Shown one piece after another: positions 16,361 to 24,703 of a stretch of 64,000 bases of DNA; the stretch's first letter is position 1; the number at the start of each line of letters is the position of its first letter. The notes below the pieces were generated by a model. It ran no database searches. It was not told the origin of the DNA and saw only the letters and a program-made list of their open reading frames with translations. Origin of the DNA: Beggiatoa leptomitoformis (GTDB taxonomy: Bacteria > Pseudomonadota > Gammaproteobacteria > Beggiatoales > Beggiatoaceae); the NCBI RefSeq assembly GCF_001305575.3, contig NZ_CP012373.2, positions 2,738,261 to 2,802,260 on the forward strand, given 5' to 3'. Both the position numbers and the translations under genes were made by a program.

Positions 16361-17107
16361 ATGTTAGCGCGTAATCGCCCTTATTGTTTTTTCTACTTAC
16401 TCTGTATAATTTGCTATTCCGCTACTACCTTTGCCCAAACGACCATGAATCCCAGAGATATTATTATTGAACCTGATGAAAAAGCGACTGCCAGCGTGAT
16501 TTGGCTACATGGCTTGGGTGCAAGCGCGCGAGATTTTGAACCCATCATCCCCCATTTACCCAAAGCCGTTTTAAAACACACCCGTTTTATCTTTCCACAA
16601 GCACCCAATCGTGAAATCACTATCAATATGGGCATGGTCATGCCAGCTTGGTACGACATTATTGCGATGGATTTAACCGCTAACCAAGATGAAGAAGGTG
16701 TGCGCGATTCAGAACGCCTATTACAAACCTATATCGCAGAAGAAATACAACGCGGTATTGCCGCAGAACGTATTGTATTAGCAGGGTTTTCTCAAGGGGG
16801 TGCTATCGCATTGCAGACAGGATTACGTTATCCCGAAAAATTGGCAGGTATCATGGCGTTATCCACCTACATTCCCTTAGCGCATACCTTAGAAAGCGAA
16901 CGACACGAGAAAAACAACACCACACCTATCTTTTATGGACACGGACAATTTGACAGTGTGATTATGCTCAAACAAGCAGAGTCTAGTTATATGCAACTTA
17001 AAAGTTTGGGTTATACAGTTGCGTGGCACATTTACAATATGGAACATAGTGTGAATATGGAAGAAATCCAAGATATTGGACAATGGTTAAATAAATACCT
17101 GCCCTAA
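16361..17107 (+). CDS. Carboxylesterase (phospholipase/carboxylesterase family), exported
   Basis: A 248-residue alpha/beta hydrolase of the type II carboxylesterase/acyl-protein thioesterase-like family. Motifs: VIWLHGLGASARDFEPI, the elbow LAGFSQGGAIALQTG with catalytic Ser near 148, Asp in GHGQFDSVI and His in NMEHSVNMEE. Unlike cytoplasmic relatives it has an N-terminal hydrophobic stretch ending ATTFAQ, a plausible cleaved signal peptide; no clear ribosome site precedes the ATG, so a cytoplasmic form from the Met at 16445 cannot be excluded. Confidence 0.85.
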   Translation: MLARNRPYCFFYLLCIICYSATTFAQTTMNPRDIIIEPDEKATASVIWLHGLGASARDFEPIIPHLPKAVLKHTRFIFPQAPNREITINMGMVMPAWYDIIAMDLTANQDEEGVRDSERLLQTYIAEEIQRGIAAERIVLAGFSQGGAIALQTGLRYPEKLAGIMALSTYIPLAHTLESERHEKNNTTPIFYGHGQFDSVIMLKQAESSYMQLKSLGYTVAWHIYNMEHSVNMEEIQDIGQWLNKYLP

Positions 17108-17210
17108 TAATGAATTGTGATTCAATACTTAATATTTTTGCAAATGAAGCATTGAATCCCTATTCATTTTTCCCGTCAGTATCCCTGTTGTTTCTCTAAA
17201 AGGATTTATC

Positions 17211-18107
17211 ATGTCCAAACTAAAAAAAATTGTTCGTAAAGCTGTTTTCCCTGTTGCGGGTTTAGGTACACGCTTTTTACCTGCAACAAAAGCTAGCCCC
17301 AAAGAGATGTTACCCATTGTTGATAAACCCCTTATTCAATATGCCGCTGAAGAGGCTGTGGCTGCGGGCATTGAACAACTCATTTTTGTTACCAGCGGCA
17401 GTAAACGTGCTATTGAAGACCATTTTGATAAAAATCCAGAACTAGAAGACCAACTAGAGCGGTTAGGCAAATATGATTTGTTGGCATTAACCAAAAACGT
17501 TGTTCCCTCTGGTGTATCATGTATTTATGTTCGTCAGCCCGAAGCATTAGGATTAGGACACGCGGTCTTATGTGCAAAACCAGTTGTTGGTGATGAACCC
17601 TTTGCCGTTATTCTGGCAGACGATTTAATCGACGGCAAAGAAACTCCTTGCCTATCCCAAATGGTAGATATTTACGAAAAACAACAATGTAGTGTTATTG
17701 CTGTTGAAGAAGTTGCCCGCTCAGAAACGAACAAATACGGCATTATTTCACCTGAAGCCTTATATGAAGGACTTTCCCGCATTGCCAGCATTGTAGAAAA
17801 ACCATCCCCCGAAAAAGCCCCCTCCAATTTAGCCGTTGTTGGACGATATATTTTAAATCCACGTATTTTCCATCACTTAGAAAACACTAAACGAGGAGCT
17901 GGTGGAGAAATTCAATTAACCGATGGTATTGCGGCTTTATTGAACGAAGAACAAGCCCTTGCCTATCAGTTTCAAGGTATTCGCTATGATTGTGGCAGTA
18001 AATTAGGTTATTTAATGGCAACGGTAGAATATGCTTTACAACATCCTAACTTACGTGAAGCATTCAAAGATTATCTTACCAAAGCCGCACGAATCCATTT
18101 AGGATAA
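17211..18107 (+). CDS. galU: UTP-glucose-1-phosphate uridylyltransferase
   Basis: A 298-residue nucleotidyltransferase making UDP-glucose from UTP and glucose-1-phosphate for envelope and storage polysaccharides. The N-terminus shows the signature [20 protein letters not shown] followed by [12 protein letters not shown]; further conserved blocks are [11 protein letters not shown] and [13 protein letters not shown]. Length and motifs are typical for bacterial GalU. A ribosome site AAAGGA precedes the ATG. It appears to be transcribed alone. Confidence 0.96.
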   Translation: MSKLKKIVRKAVFPVAGLGTRFLPATKASPKEMLPIVDKPLIQYAAEEAVAAGIEQLIFVTSGSKRAIEDHFDKNPELEDQLERLGKYDLLALTKNVVPSGVSCIYVRQPEALGLGHAVLCAKPVVGDEPFAVILADDLIDGKETPCLSQMVDIYEKQQCSVIAVEEVARSETNKYGIISPEALYEGLSRIASIVEKPSPEKAPSNLAVVGRYILNPRIFHHLENTKRGAGGEIQLTDGIAALLNEEQALAYQFQGIRYDCGSKLGYLMATVEYALQHPNLREAFKDYLTKAARIHLG

Positions 18108-18144
18108 TTTTTTTGTTATAGTACAATTTTTCTTAAGACTGACT

Positions 18145-18200
18145 AGGACATGTCATTAATTAATTTATATAATATTTAGTTAACATTGATGACACGTCCT
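18145..18200. repeat. 56-bp MITE-like element with ends like the nearby IS5-family IS
   Basis: AGGACATGTCAT at 18145 and ATGACACGTCCT ending at 18200 form inverted ends with one mismatch. The right end (complement AGGACGTGTCATCAA) closely matches the IS end at 35326 (complement GGCGTGTCATCAAATA), and the left end follows CTAG like that IS. It carries no gene. The rest of the 18108-18472 gap has no recognisable gene. Confidence 0.5.
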
Positions 18201-18472
18201 TATACTGTTTCAGTGTCACAAACAATTAAAATTGAGAGAAATACAAAAAATTTTCTAACGTAATATTATCAACTTAAAATTTAGGGGAGTGAGCGACTTA
18301 ATACACTATGAAGGGCAGAAACTGATTTGTTTTTATTCAGTATCGTTTTAACAATTCTACATAAAAGAACACAGTGAGCGGGTCAGCTATGCGTTTATTT
18401 TATGCGCTATTTTAGTATTGACTGAGACAAATAAAGGTTTCCTACCAAAAATCCCATGTTAAACAAGCCTCA

Positions 18473-18997
18473 TTATAAACGTTTGCGTAATTCAATAGGA
18501 TAGTCAGGCCACTTTGCTCTCAGAAATTCTAAACGGGTTTTCGCTTGTTCTAATGTGGCGTAGCAAAAGCCTTTACCAGACTCTCGCCAGCCACCACCGC
18601 CATCTTCAGTCCATTCGGTTGGTTTTTGCACATTAAACATCAAACAAATGATATAGCCTACTTTTGCACCTGTACTTTCTGTGGTTTTAGGCAAATCAAT
18701 GGTAAATTGATCATCATCAAACGATTGCGGCTCTATCGTTTTTTTTTGCGCTAACGGAATGCTAGCGACAGGTGTTTGATTAATAACCTCTAAATCATGC
18801 TCTAAGCGTTCAATTTCCACGCCTTCTTTATTCTGCGTTACAGGTTTTTTCGCAGCCGTGACTGCACTTTCATTAACACGCTTCAGATTTTCTTCTAACC
18901 GTGCGATTTCTTCCAAATCGCGCAAGTCAAACTCCTGACGGCTCTGCTCGTCTTCCAGTTTTCTTATTCGGTCTTCTATTTCTTTTTCCGTTTTCAT
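18473..18997 (-). CDS. Coiled-coil hypothetical protein
   Basis: 174 residues from the ATG at 18997 (AAGGA 9 bases upstream), rather than the first ATG at 19078. The N-terminal third is strongly charged coiled coil (MKTEKEIEDRIRKLEDEQSR). The C-terminal part has WTEDGGGGWRESGKGFCYAT, a compact domain ending in RAKWPDYPIELRKRL. No family recognised. The first ~30 residues are duplicated in a truncated copy at 19284-19439. Confidence 0.65.
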   Translation of the reverse strand: MKTEKEIEDRIRKLEDEQSRQEFDLRDLEEIARLEENLKRVNESAVTAAKKPVTQNKEGVEIERLEHDLEVINQTPVASIPLAQKKTIEPQSFDDDQFTIDLPKTTESTGAKVGYIICLMFNVQKPTEWTEDGGGGWRESGKGFCYATLEQAKTRLEFLRAKWPDYPIELRKRL

Positions 18998-19283
18998 CGC
19001 TATTTTCCTTTTAGAATTCATACCTAAGAACATACAATCTATCACATAGCGTTGTGATGATATAACACTTAAAGGCATTATTCTGCTTTGCAGATTTATT
19101 GTATATTCTATAAATTATATTCCCAAGCAAATTACAAGCCATTGTAGCCCAACTTGTTACGAGTACAATTATACAACTATAAAAATATAGTTATATAAAT
19201 CAATCTAGTCATGTGCTTAATTTAAAGTATCAATAGAATATGAGGGTTAATCTACAAATTCAAAAGAGAGAATACGATGCTAG

Positions 19284-19439
19284 TCAACGAGAAAGCGTAT
19301 TAGACTGTTCTCGCAAACAAATTGGCATTTGAATGGTTTGAATAAATTGTACTTCTAAATTGTGCAGTTCATATTCTTGGCGAGTTTGTTCTTCCTCCAA
19401 TTTTTTTATTCGCTCTTCTATCTCTTTTTCCGTTTTCAT
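19284..19439 (-). pseudogene. Truncated paralogue of the coiled-coil protein at 18473
   Basis: A 51-codon frame starting MKTEKEIEERIKKLEEEQTR is close to the N-terminus of the downstream protein (18 of the first 20 residues are alike), with the same AAAGGAAAAT leader. After residue 28 the similarity ends and the frame stops at a TGA. This is a partial duplication; it may still be translated. Confidence 0.6.
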
Positions 19440-19978
19440 CTCAATTTTCCTTTAATAAACAGATATTACAACTTATGTGGAATTACCCCACCATTATTTC
19501 TCATAAAACGACGATTACATACTGAGAACAATGATAATTTTATTTTTTTATAAAAATGAAAAAGTAACTTTTTTGTTAAATCATATTTACAAGGGTTACT
19601 TAACAATAAATGTAGGAGTCAGTTTACTAGAATTACTTTATCATATCCATGATTTATTGAGCCTTTTTCTTTTATTTTCTATAATTTTTATAATAGAATA
19701 GCCTACTTAATTTTTCTTGATTTAATGATTTAATCTCTTGACTATTCCGATTTTAATTTAAGAGTACTATCTCTGTTTCAAAACGCTTTCCTAGTAATAT
19801 TTTATATATTAACCACTTACTAACAAAAGCTATTCGGCTTTAGAATAATGTGAATTTATTGAATACGCTAAAAAAGTTCTGTAGATTGCAGAATGCTGAA
19901 TATTCAAGTTGCGTAACAGCTACTATTCACATAACATCACTCCTTACTAGCCAATTCACTCTCTTTACTTGAATAAGT
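19440..19978. other. AT-rich intergenic region
   Basis: About 540 bases of very AT-rich sequence upstream of pheA. It should contain the pheA promoter, but no attenuator-like leader peptide rich in Phe codons, no strong hairpin and no repeat was seen. Confidence 0.55.
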
Positions 19979-21061
19979 ATGTCCAAACTTGATCTCACCG
20001 CCATTCGCGCCAAAATAGACGACGTTGATACTCAAATTCAAACGTTAATCACTCAGCGAGCCAATTTAGCTAAAGAAGTCGCACAAGCAAAATATGCCGA
20101 AGAGAAACAGCCGAATTTTTATCGCCCTGAACGAGAAGCAGAAATTCTACGTCAAGTTATCCAGCGGAATCAGGGCGTTTTACCAGATGAAACGCTAACA
20201 CTGATTTTTCAAGAAATTATGTCAGCATGTCGTGCTGTACAAAAACCTATCGTTGTTGCGTTTTTAGGCCCAGCAGGAACTTATTCACAAACAGCGGTTT
20301 TTAAACATTTTGGACACTCCATTCAAACCATCGCAGCTCAAACGATAGAAGATGTATTTCATGAGGTAGAAATTGGCAATGCCGAATATGGCGTTGTTCC
20401 TATAGAAAACTCCACTGAAGGCGGGGTGAATCAAACCCTAGATTGTTTTGTAAAAACAACATTAAAGGTTTGTGGCGAAATAGATTTACCTATTCATCAT
20501 TGTCTATTGGCAATGACACAAGACCGTAGCAGCATTACACGCATCTATGCCCATCAACAATCCTTCGCCCAATGCCGTGCATGGCTTAATGCCAACATGC
20601 CCAGTATTGAACGCATCACTGTCAACAGCAATGCAGAGGCTGCTAGACGCGCGTCAAATGAAATAGGCACAGCCGCAATTGCAGGGGAAACCGCTGCGGA
20701 AATTTACCACTTACATGTGTTATCTGCCCACATAGAAGACCATGTCCACAATACTACCCGTTTCGTTGTGTTAGGCAAACAAGATATCCCCGCAACAGGG
20801 CAAGATAAAACATCACTCTACCTTTCCTTACCCAATAAAATGGGTTCGCTTTATCACTTATTAGAATGTTTCGTAAAAAACGCAATTAATATGAGCAAAA
20901 TCGAATCACGTCCTTCCCGTCAAACAGCATGGGACTATGTTTTATTTGTTGATATAGAAGGACATATTCAAGATACAACGGTTAGTAAAGCAATTCAAGA
21001 ACTACAAGCGCAAACGGCAGTAGTCAAACACTTAGGCTCGTATCCGCGCGTATTACGCTAA
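19979..21061 (+). CDS. pheA: Bifunctional chorismate mutase/prephenate dehydratase
   Basis: 360 residues: an AroQ chorismate mutase domain (LTAIRAKIDDVDTQIQTLIT, about 1-90), a prephenate dehydratase domain opening with VAFLGPAGTYSQTAVFKHFG (about 95-270), and an ACT regulatory domain with MSKIESRPSRQ, the phenylalanine-binding ESRP motif. It converts chorismate to phenylpyruvate for phenylalanine synthesis and is likely feedback-inhibited by Phe. hisC follows 51 bases later and may supply aromatic transamination as well. Confidence 0.96.
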   Translation: MSKLDLTAIRAKIDDVDTQIQTLITQRANLAKEVAQAKYAEEKQPNFYRPEREAEILRQVIQRNQGVLPDETLTLIFQEIMSACRAVQKPIVVAFLGPAGTYSQTAVFKHFGHSIQTIAAQTIEDVFHEVEIGNAEYGVVPIENSTEGGVNQTLDCFVKTTLKVCGEIDLPIHHCLLAMTQDRSSITRIYAHQQSFAQCRAWLNANMPSIERITVNSNAEAARRASNEIGTAAIAGETAAEIYHLHVLSAHIEDHVHNTTRFVVLGKQDIPATGQDKTSLYLSLPNKMGSLYHLLECFVKNAINMSKIESRPSRQTAWDYVLFVDIEGHIQDTTVSKAIQELQAQTAVVKHLGSYPRVLR

Positions 21062-21112
21062 TTGCACCCTACAAAATCCTTACTTTTCGACATTATTCAT
21101 AGAATACTTATC

Positions 21113-22219
21113 ATGACCTGCGATTTTTTTAAACTAGCAACCAAAGGTGCACAAGCACTACAACCCTATCAACCCGGTAAACCCATAGAAGAATTAGAGC
21201 GCGAATATGGCATTAAAAACGCGATTAAATTGGCTTCAAACGAAAACCCAACAGGTATTAGCCCACTGGTTGTAACCGCGATTCAAGCCCATTTACAAGA
21301 ACTCCCTCGCTATCCTGATGGTAATGGCTTTCGCCTCAAACAAGCCCTTGCCGCTTATCACAGCCGTACAATTAATAATGTTGTTCTGGGAAATGGCTCA
21401 AATGACATTCTGGATTTAGTCGCCCGCGCGTTCGTTACCGCCCAAGATTCTGTTTTATTCTCTGCCCATGCCTTTGCTGTTTATCCTATTGTTACCCAAG
21501 CTATTGGTGCAAAAATGATCATTACCCCCGCAAAAAACTGGGGACACGATCTCATTGCCATGCGCCAAGCAATAGAACCAAACACAAAACTAATCTTCAT
21601 TGCTAATCCAAACAATCCAACAGGCACATGGGTTAGCAAAACCGAACTACAAGCTTTTTTAGATAGCGTTCCTGAAACCATCATCATCGTACTTGACGAA
21701 GCCTACTTCGACTACATGGATGCACCAGACTACCCAGACAGTAGCTTATGGCTTGACCGTTACCCCAATTTAGTTGTAGCACGCACATTCTCCAAAGCCT
21801 ACGGACTTGCAGCACTACGCATCGGTTACGCGCTCGCACACCCTGACATAATCAACCTCCTCAATCGCGTCCGCCAACCTTTTAATGTCAATAGCTTGGC
21901 ATTAATCGCCGCAGAAGTTGCCCTGCAAGACCGCGCCTATGTCATGAATGCTATTGCCTTAAATAAAGTCGGTCTCGCCAAACTAACACAAGGGTTTGAA
22001 AAAATGGGAATAAACTATATTCCTTCCCGTGCCAACTTTATCACCTTTGATTTAGGCAAGCCCGCGTTACCTGTTTATGAAGCACTACTGCGCGAAGGTG
22101 TCATCGTGCGCCCTATAGGCAGTTATGGAATGCCTAATCACCTGCGTGTAACCGTAGGACTACCCGAAGAAAACGAAAGATTCCTTCAATCACTAAAAAA
22201 AGTCTTGACGAAACCCTAA
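21113..22219 (+). CDS. hisC: Histidinol-phosphate aminotransferase
   Basis: 368 residues from the ATG at 21113; the reading frame extends upstream but without a better start. A PLP-dependent class I/II aminotransferase: KLASNENPTGISPLV near the N-terminus, IFIANPNNPTGTWV for cofactor binding, VLDEAYFDY, and SKAYGLAALRIGYA with the PLP Lys. It acts on imidazole-acetol phosphate in histidine synthesis; placement behind pheA, as in many gammaproteobacteria, suggests it may also transaminate aromatic keto acids. Confidence 0.93.
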   Translation: MTCDFFKLATKGAQALQPYQPGKPIEELEREYGIKNAIKLASNENPTGISPLVVTAIQAHLQELPRYPDGNGFRLKQALAAYHSRTINNVVLGNGSNDILDLVARAFVTAQDSVLFSAHAFAVYPIVTQAIGAKMIITPAKNWGHDLIAMRQAIEPNTKLIFIANPNNPTGTWVSKTELQAFLDSVPETIIIVLDEAYFDYMDAPDYPDSSLWLDRYPNLVVARTFSKAYGLAALRIGYALAHPDIINLLNRVRQPFNVNSLALIAAEVALQDRAYVMNAIALNKVGLAKLTQGFEKMGINYIPSRANFITFDLGKPALPVYEALLREGVIVRPIGSYGMPNHLRVTVGLPEENERFLQSLKKVLTKP

Positions 22220-22260
22220 TTAACAAATAGAATTCCTGTTCTTGACGCAGATTAAAAGTG

Positions 22261-22337
<77 letters not shown>

Positions 22338-22350
22338 GCAGTTTCAATCT

Positions 22351-22427
<77 letters not shown>

Positions 22428-22455
22428 TAAATCTGTTATCTTATATGTATCAATG

Positions 22456-22531
22456 GTGAGCGTAGCTCAGCTGGTAGAGCCCCGGATTGTGATTCCGGTT
22501 GTCGTGGGTTCGAGTCCCATCGTTCACCCCA
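22456..22531 (+). tRNA. tRNA-His (GUG), probable integration site
   Basis: Acceptor GTGAGCG pairs with CGTTCAC, with an extra G at 22455 that would be the -1 G opposite discriminator C, the identity mark of tRNA-His. Loop TTGTGAT gives anticodon GTG; CCA is encoded. The integrase gene of the adjoining element ends 19 bases later, so the tRNA 3' end is the likely attachment site. Confidence 0.95.
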
Positions 22532-22550
22532 TCTAAACAAGCCTTTAAAA

Positions 22551-23582
22551 TCAAGGGACATCCTGCTTAAACTGTCCTGTCCAGTCCAGTGCAGACAAGC
22601 CCAGTCTCACAGAGGCAAGGTCTAGGTGTGCATAAATCTCCGTTGTTTTCACACTCTGATGACCCAGTAAATCACGAATAACCACTAAAGCCACACCCTC
22701 CATAACTAACCAAGCCGCGCAGGTATGGCGTAAATCATGAACGCGAAAATTGCGAATATTCGCCCGTTCACACGCTTTTAAGAAAGACTTCCGCAAATTT
22801 CCTACTTTCTGCCCGTGCTTATCACAAAAGACAAATTCACCTAACCGTAACTTGTGTAACTGAACTAAAGTTGCTAAAGCCCGTGGATGCAAAGGAATAC
22901 ACCGCCGTTTCTGCCCTTTGGTATGCACCGCCTCCAACACCAAAAAAGCCCGCTCAAAATCCACCCTATCCCAAGTCAAGCCCAACAGTTCCCCCCGCCG
23001 TGCGCCTGTATATAAAGCCAACACGATAAAATCCGCCAAATAAGGCGTTAAACTCAAGCGAGCAGACACAATTAACCGCTCCGCTTCCTCAGGCTTCAAC
23101 CACCGTACCCGCCCCTCAGGCTCACGCAACATTTTGCCTTTAGTCGGATTAGGTAACTGCATATCCATCTCCGCGTTATACAAATTAATTGCCGCACTTA
23201 ACAAAGACAGCTCACGATTAACCGAACTAGCAGAAACCGCCGTTAAGCGCGTACTCATAAAAGCGCGAAGTTGCCGACTCCGAAAAGTCACCATATCCAA
23301 CTGATGCCCTAAACCCTCCAACAAAGTCCTAGCCCGTAACTGGTCATCCTCAGCACTGCGCTTGTCCGCCTTCACCGACAAAAAGAAAGACAACACCCTT
23401 TCAAGCGTCACCGTTCCCAGTGGAACAGCACAAGCCAAAAACCGCGCTAACTCCTCATCCCCAATACGAGGCAAGCGGCCGATATAAACCACTGCTAAAG
23501 CCCCTTTCTGAACCAAACGATTCAAGGTTCGCCGTGAAACCTTCAACAACTGTGCAACCTCATCCAATGTGTATAACTGCAT
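22551..23582 (-). CDS. Tyrosine recombinase (integrase) with N-terminal excisionase-like HTH
   Basis: 343 residues. Residues 1-50 (LDEVAQLLKVSRRTLNRLVQ, then GRLPRIGDEELARFL) form a MerR/excisionase-type winged helix, unusual at this place. A core-binding domain follows, then the catalytic domain with Arg in LYTGARRGELLGL near 196, HDLRHTCAAW near 283 and the nucleophile in TTEIYAHL near 316. It would insert the element into the tRNA-His gene next to it. The start overlaps the previous stop by one base (TAATG), so translation is coupled. Confidence 0.9.
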   Translation of the reverse strand: MQLYTLDEVAQLLKVSRRTLNRLVQKGALAVVYIGRLPRIGDEELARFLACAVPLGTVTLERVLSFFLSVKADKRSAEDDQLRARTLLEGLGHQLDMVTFRSRQLRAFMSTRLTAVSASSVNRELSLLSAAINLYNAEMDMQLPNPTKGKMLREPEGRVRWLKPEEAERLIVSARLSLTPYLADFIVLALYTGARRGELLGLTWDRVDFERAFLVLEAVHTKGQKRRCIPLHPRALATLVQLHKLRLGEFVFCDKHGQKVGNLRKSFLKACERANIRNFRVHDLRHTCAAWLVMEGVALVVIRDLLGHQSVKTTEIYAHLDLASVRLGLSALDWTGQFKQDVP

Positions 23583-24406
23583 TAAAATTCCCGCTCTCTT
23601 AAACGACTCAACGCAATTTCCTCTTTGTAGTACTTATTACCATTACCATCCAGCGTATAACTGATAATTACCCCGTTATCTGTAAACTCTTCAATCCAAC
23701 AACATTTACATATATGGTTATTCTTATCTATGAAGTCATACATTCGGTCTACGTGGAATCCGCCCTTAGTTTTGACCTTCTCCATCGATACCTGCTCTAT
23801 ATACGCTTTCAACGCTTCTACTTGCTCACTAATTGCATTCATTTTTAAATGAATATTATCTAGTGCATCCTGTTGAGTATGTTGTAAACTTCTAGTTCTT
23901 AAGATAAGATTTAACCCATTAACGGCTCCAAGCCATTCTCCCTTATTTATCGCTAGCTCCACCGCTTGAGCTTTCACTGTGGGGTCTATACGCTCCTCAG
24001 CAATTACTGCCTGCACCGCCTTAGCTGTAACAGGCTTATCAGACTCACAAACCGCTTGCCACACTTCCCGCTGTTTCTCAGGAGACAAACCGACTAACGG
24101 TCTTATCTGTGCCTCGTTCTCAGGTAACTTGTCACCAACTGGATACAGATTCTTTACAACTGCACTAGCATTAATCAAACGGTGCGCATGTTGGCGGTGC
24201 ATCTCCCACTCTTCAACACAATACGCCTCAAAACTCTTGTATCCCTTCAACCGATATAAACGATTATCCCGAATTTCCGCTAATGCGTTCCCTACCCGAT
24301 AAAACGCCTTCAACTCTTTGGCTATCGTTGTTTCCAACTCCTCTAAACGGCTATCCATTTCCGTTTTAATCGCTACTCCACCTACCCAGTCAATCTGTTC
24401 TAACAT
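23582..24406 (-). CDS. Element protein with DUF3102-like N-terminal domain
   Basis: 274 residues from the ATG at 24406, which has GGAG 6 bases upstream (an ATG at 24418 does not). The first 150 residues show ALAEIRDNRLYRLKGYKSFE then AYCVEEWEMHRQHAHRLINA, a pattern found in plasmid and phage proteins related to partition/replication helpers. The C-terminal part has a CKCCWIEE cysteine cluster and ends LSRLREREF. It is coupled to the integrase gene downstream. The exact role is unknown; DNA binding is likely. Confidence 0.65.
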   Translation of the reverse strand: MLEQIDWVGGVAIKTEMDSRLEELETTIAKELKAFYRVGNALAEIRDNRLYRLKGYKSFEAYCVEEWEMHRQHAHRLINASAVVKNLYPVGDKLPENEAQIRPLVGLSPEKQREVWQAVCESDKPVTAKAVQAVIAEERIDPTVKAQAVELAINKGEWLGAVNGLNLILRTRSLQHTQQDALDNIHLKMNAISEQVEALKAYIEQVSMEKVKTKGGFHVDRMYDFIDKNNHICKCCWIEEFTDNGVIISYTLDGNGNKYYKEEIALSRLREREF

Positions 24407-24662
24407 GTTGTTCTCCATTCGCTCTTCTCATGACACTATTAAAATTTCCCGTTATTTTTAGACTTTCGAACACACTTTTTTCAAGAGAAGATAAATAATC
24501 CTTCATTTCTTTCAGCGTCATGTCATTAAATGACAAATTGCAGGCTAAACTTGTTACAACGACTATTTTTAACGCTTCGAGTGGGTCAAACTCATCTTCA
24601 TTATTTAGATGACAAGAGATTACGTCATCTATTTCATTTGCTACACGTTCCGCAATAATCAT
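24390..24662 (-). CDS. Small acidic element protein
   Basis: 90 residues from the ATG at 24662, with GGAG 6 bases upstream; its end overlaps the next gene by 17 bases. It begins MIIAERVANEIDDVISCHLN and is mostly acidic helix (EDEFDPLEALKIVVVTSLAC). No family recognised. Overlap on both sides of the operon suggests real coding. Confidence 0.6.
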   Translation of the reverse strand: MIIAERVANEIDDVISCHLNNEDEFDPLEALKIVVVTSLACNLSFNDMTLKEMKDYLSSLEKSVFESLKITGNFNSVMRRANGEQHVRTD

Positions 24663-24703
24663 GTTCTTCTCCAAAAAAATGCGCCCAATGGGGCGCGGTT
24701 GAT

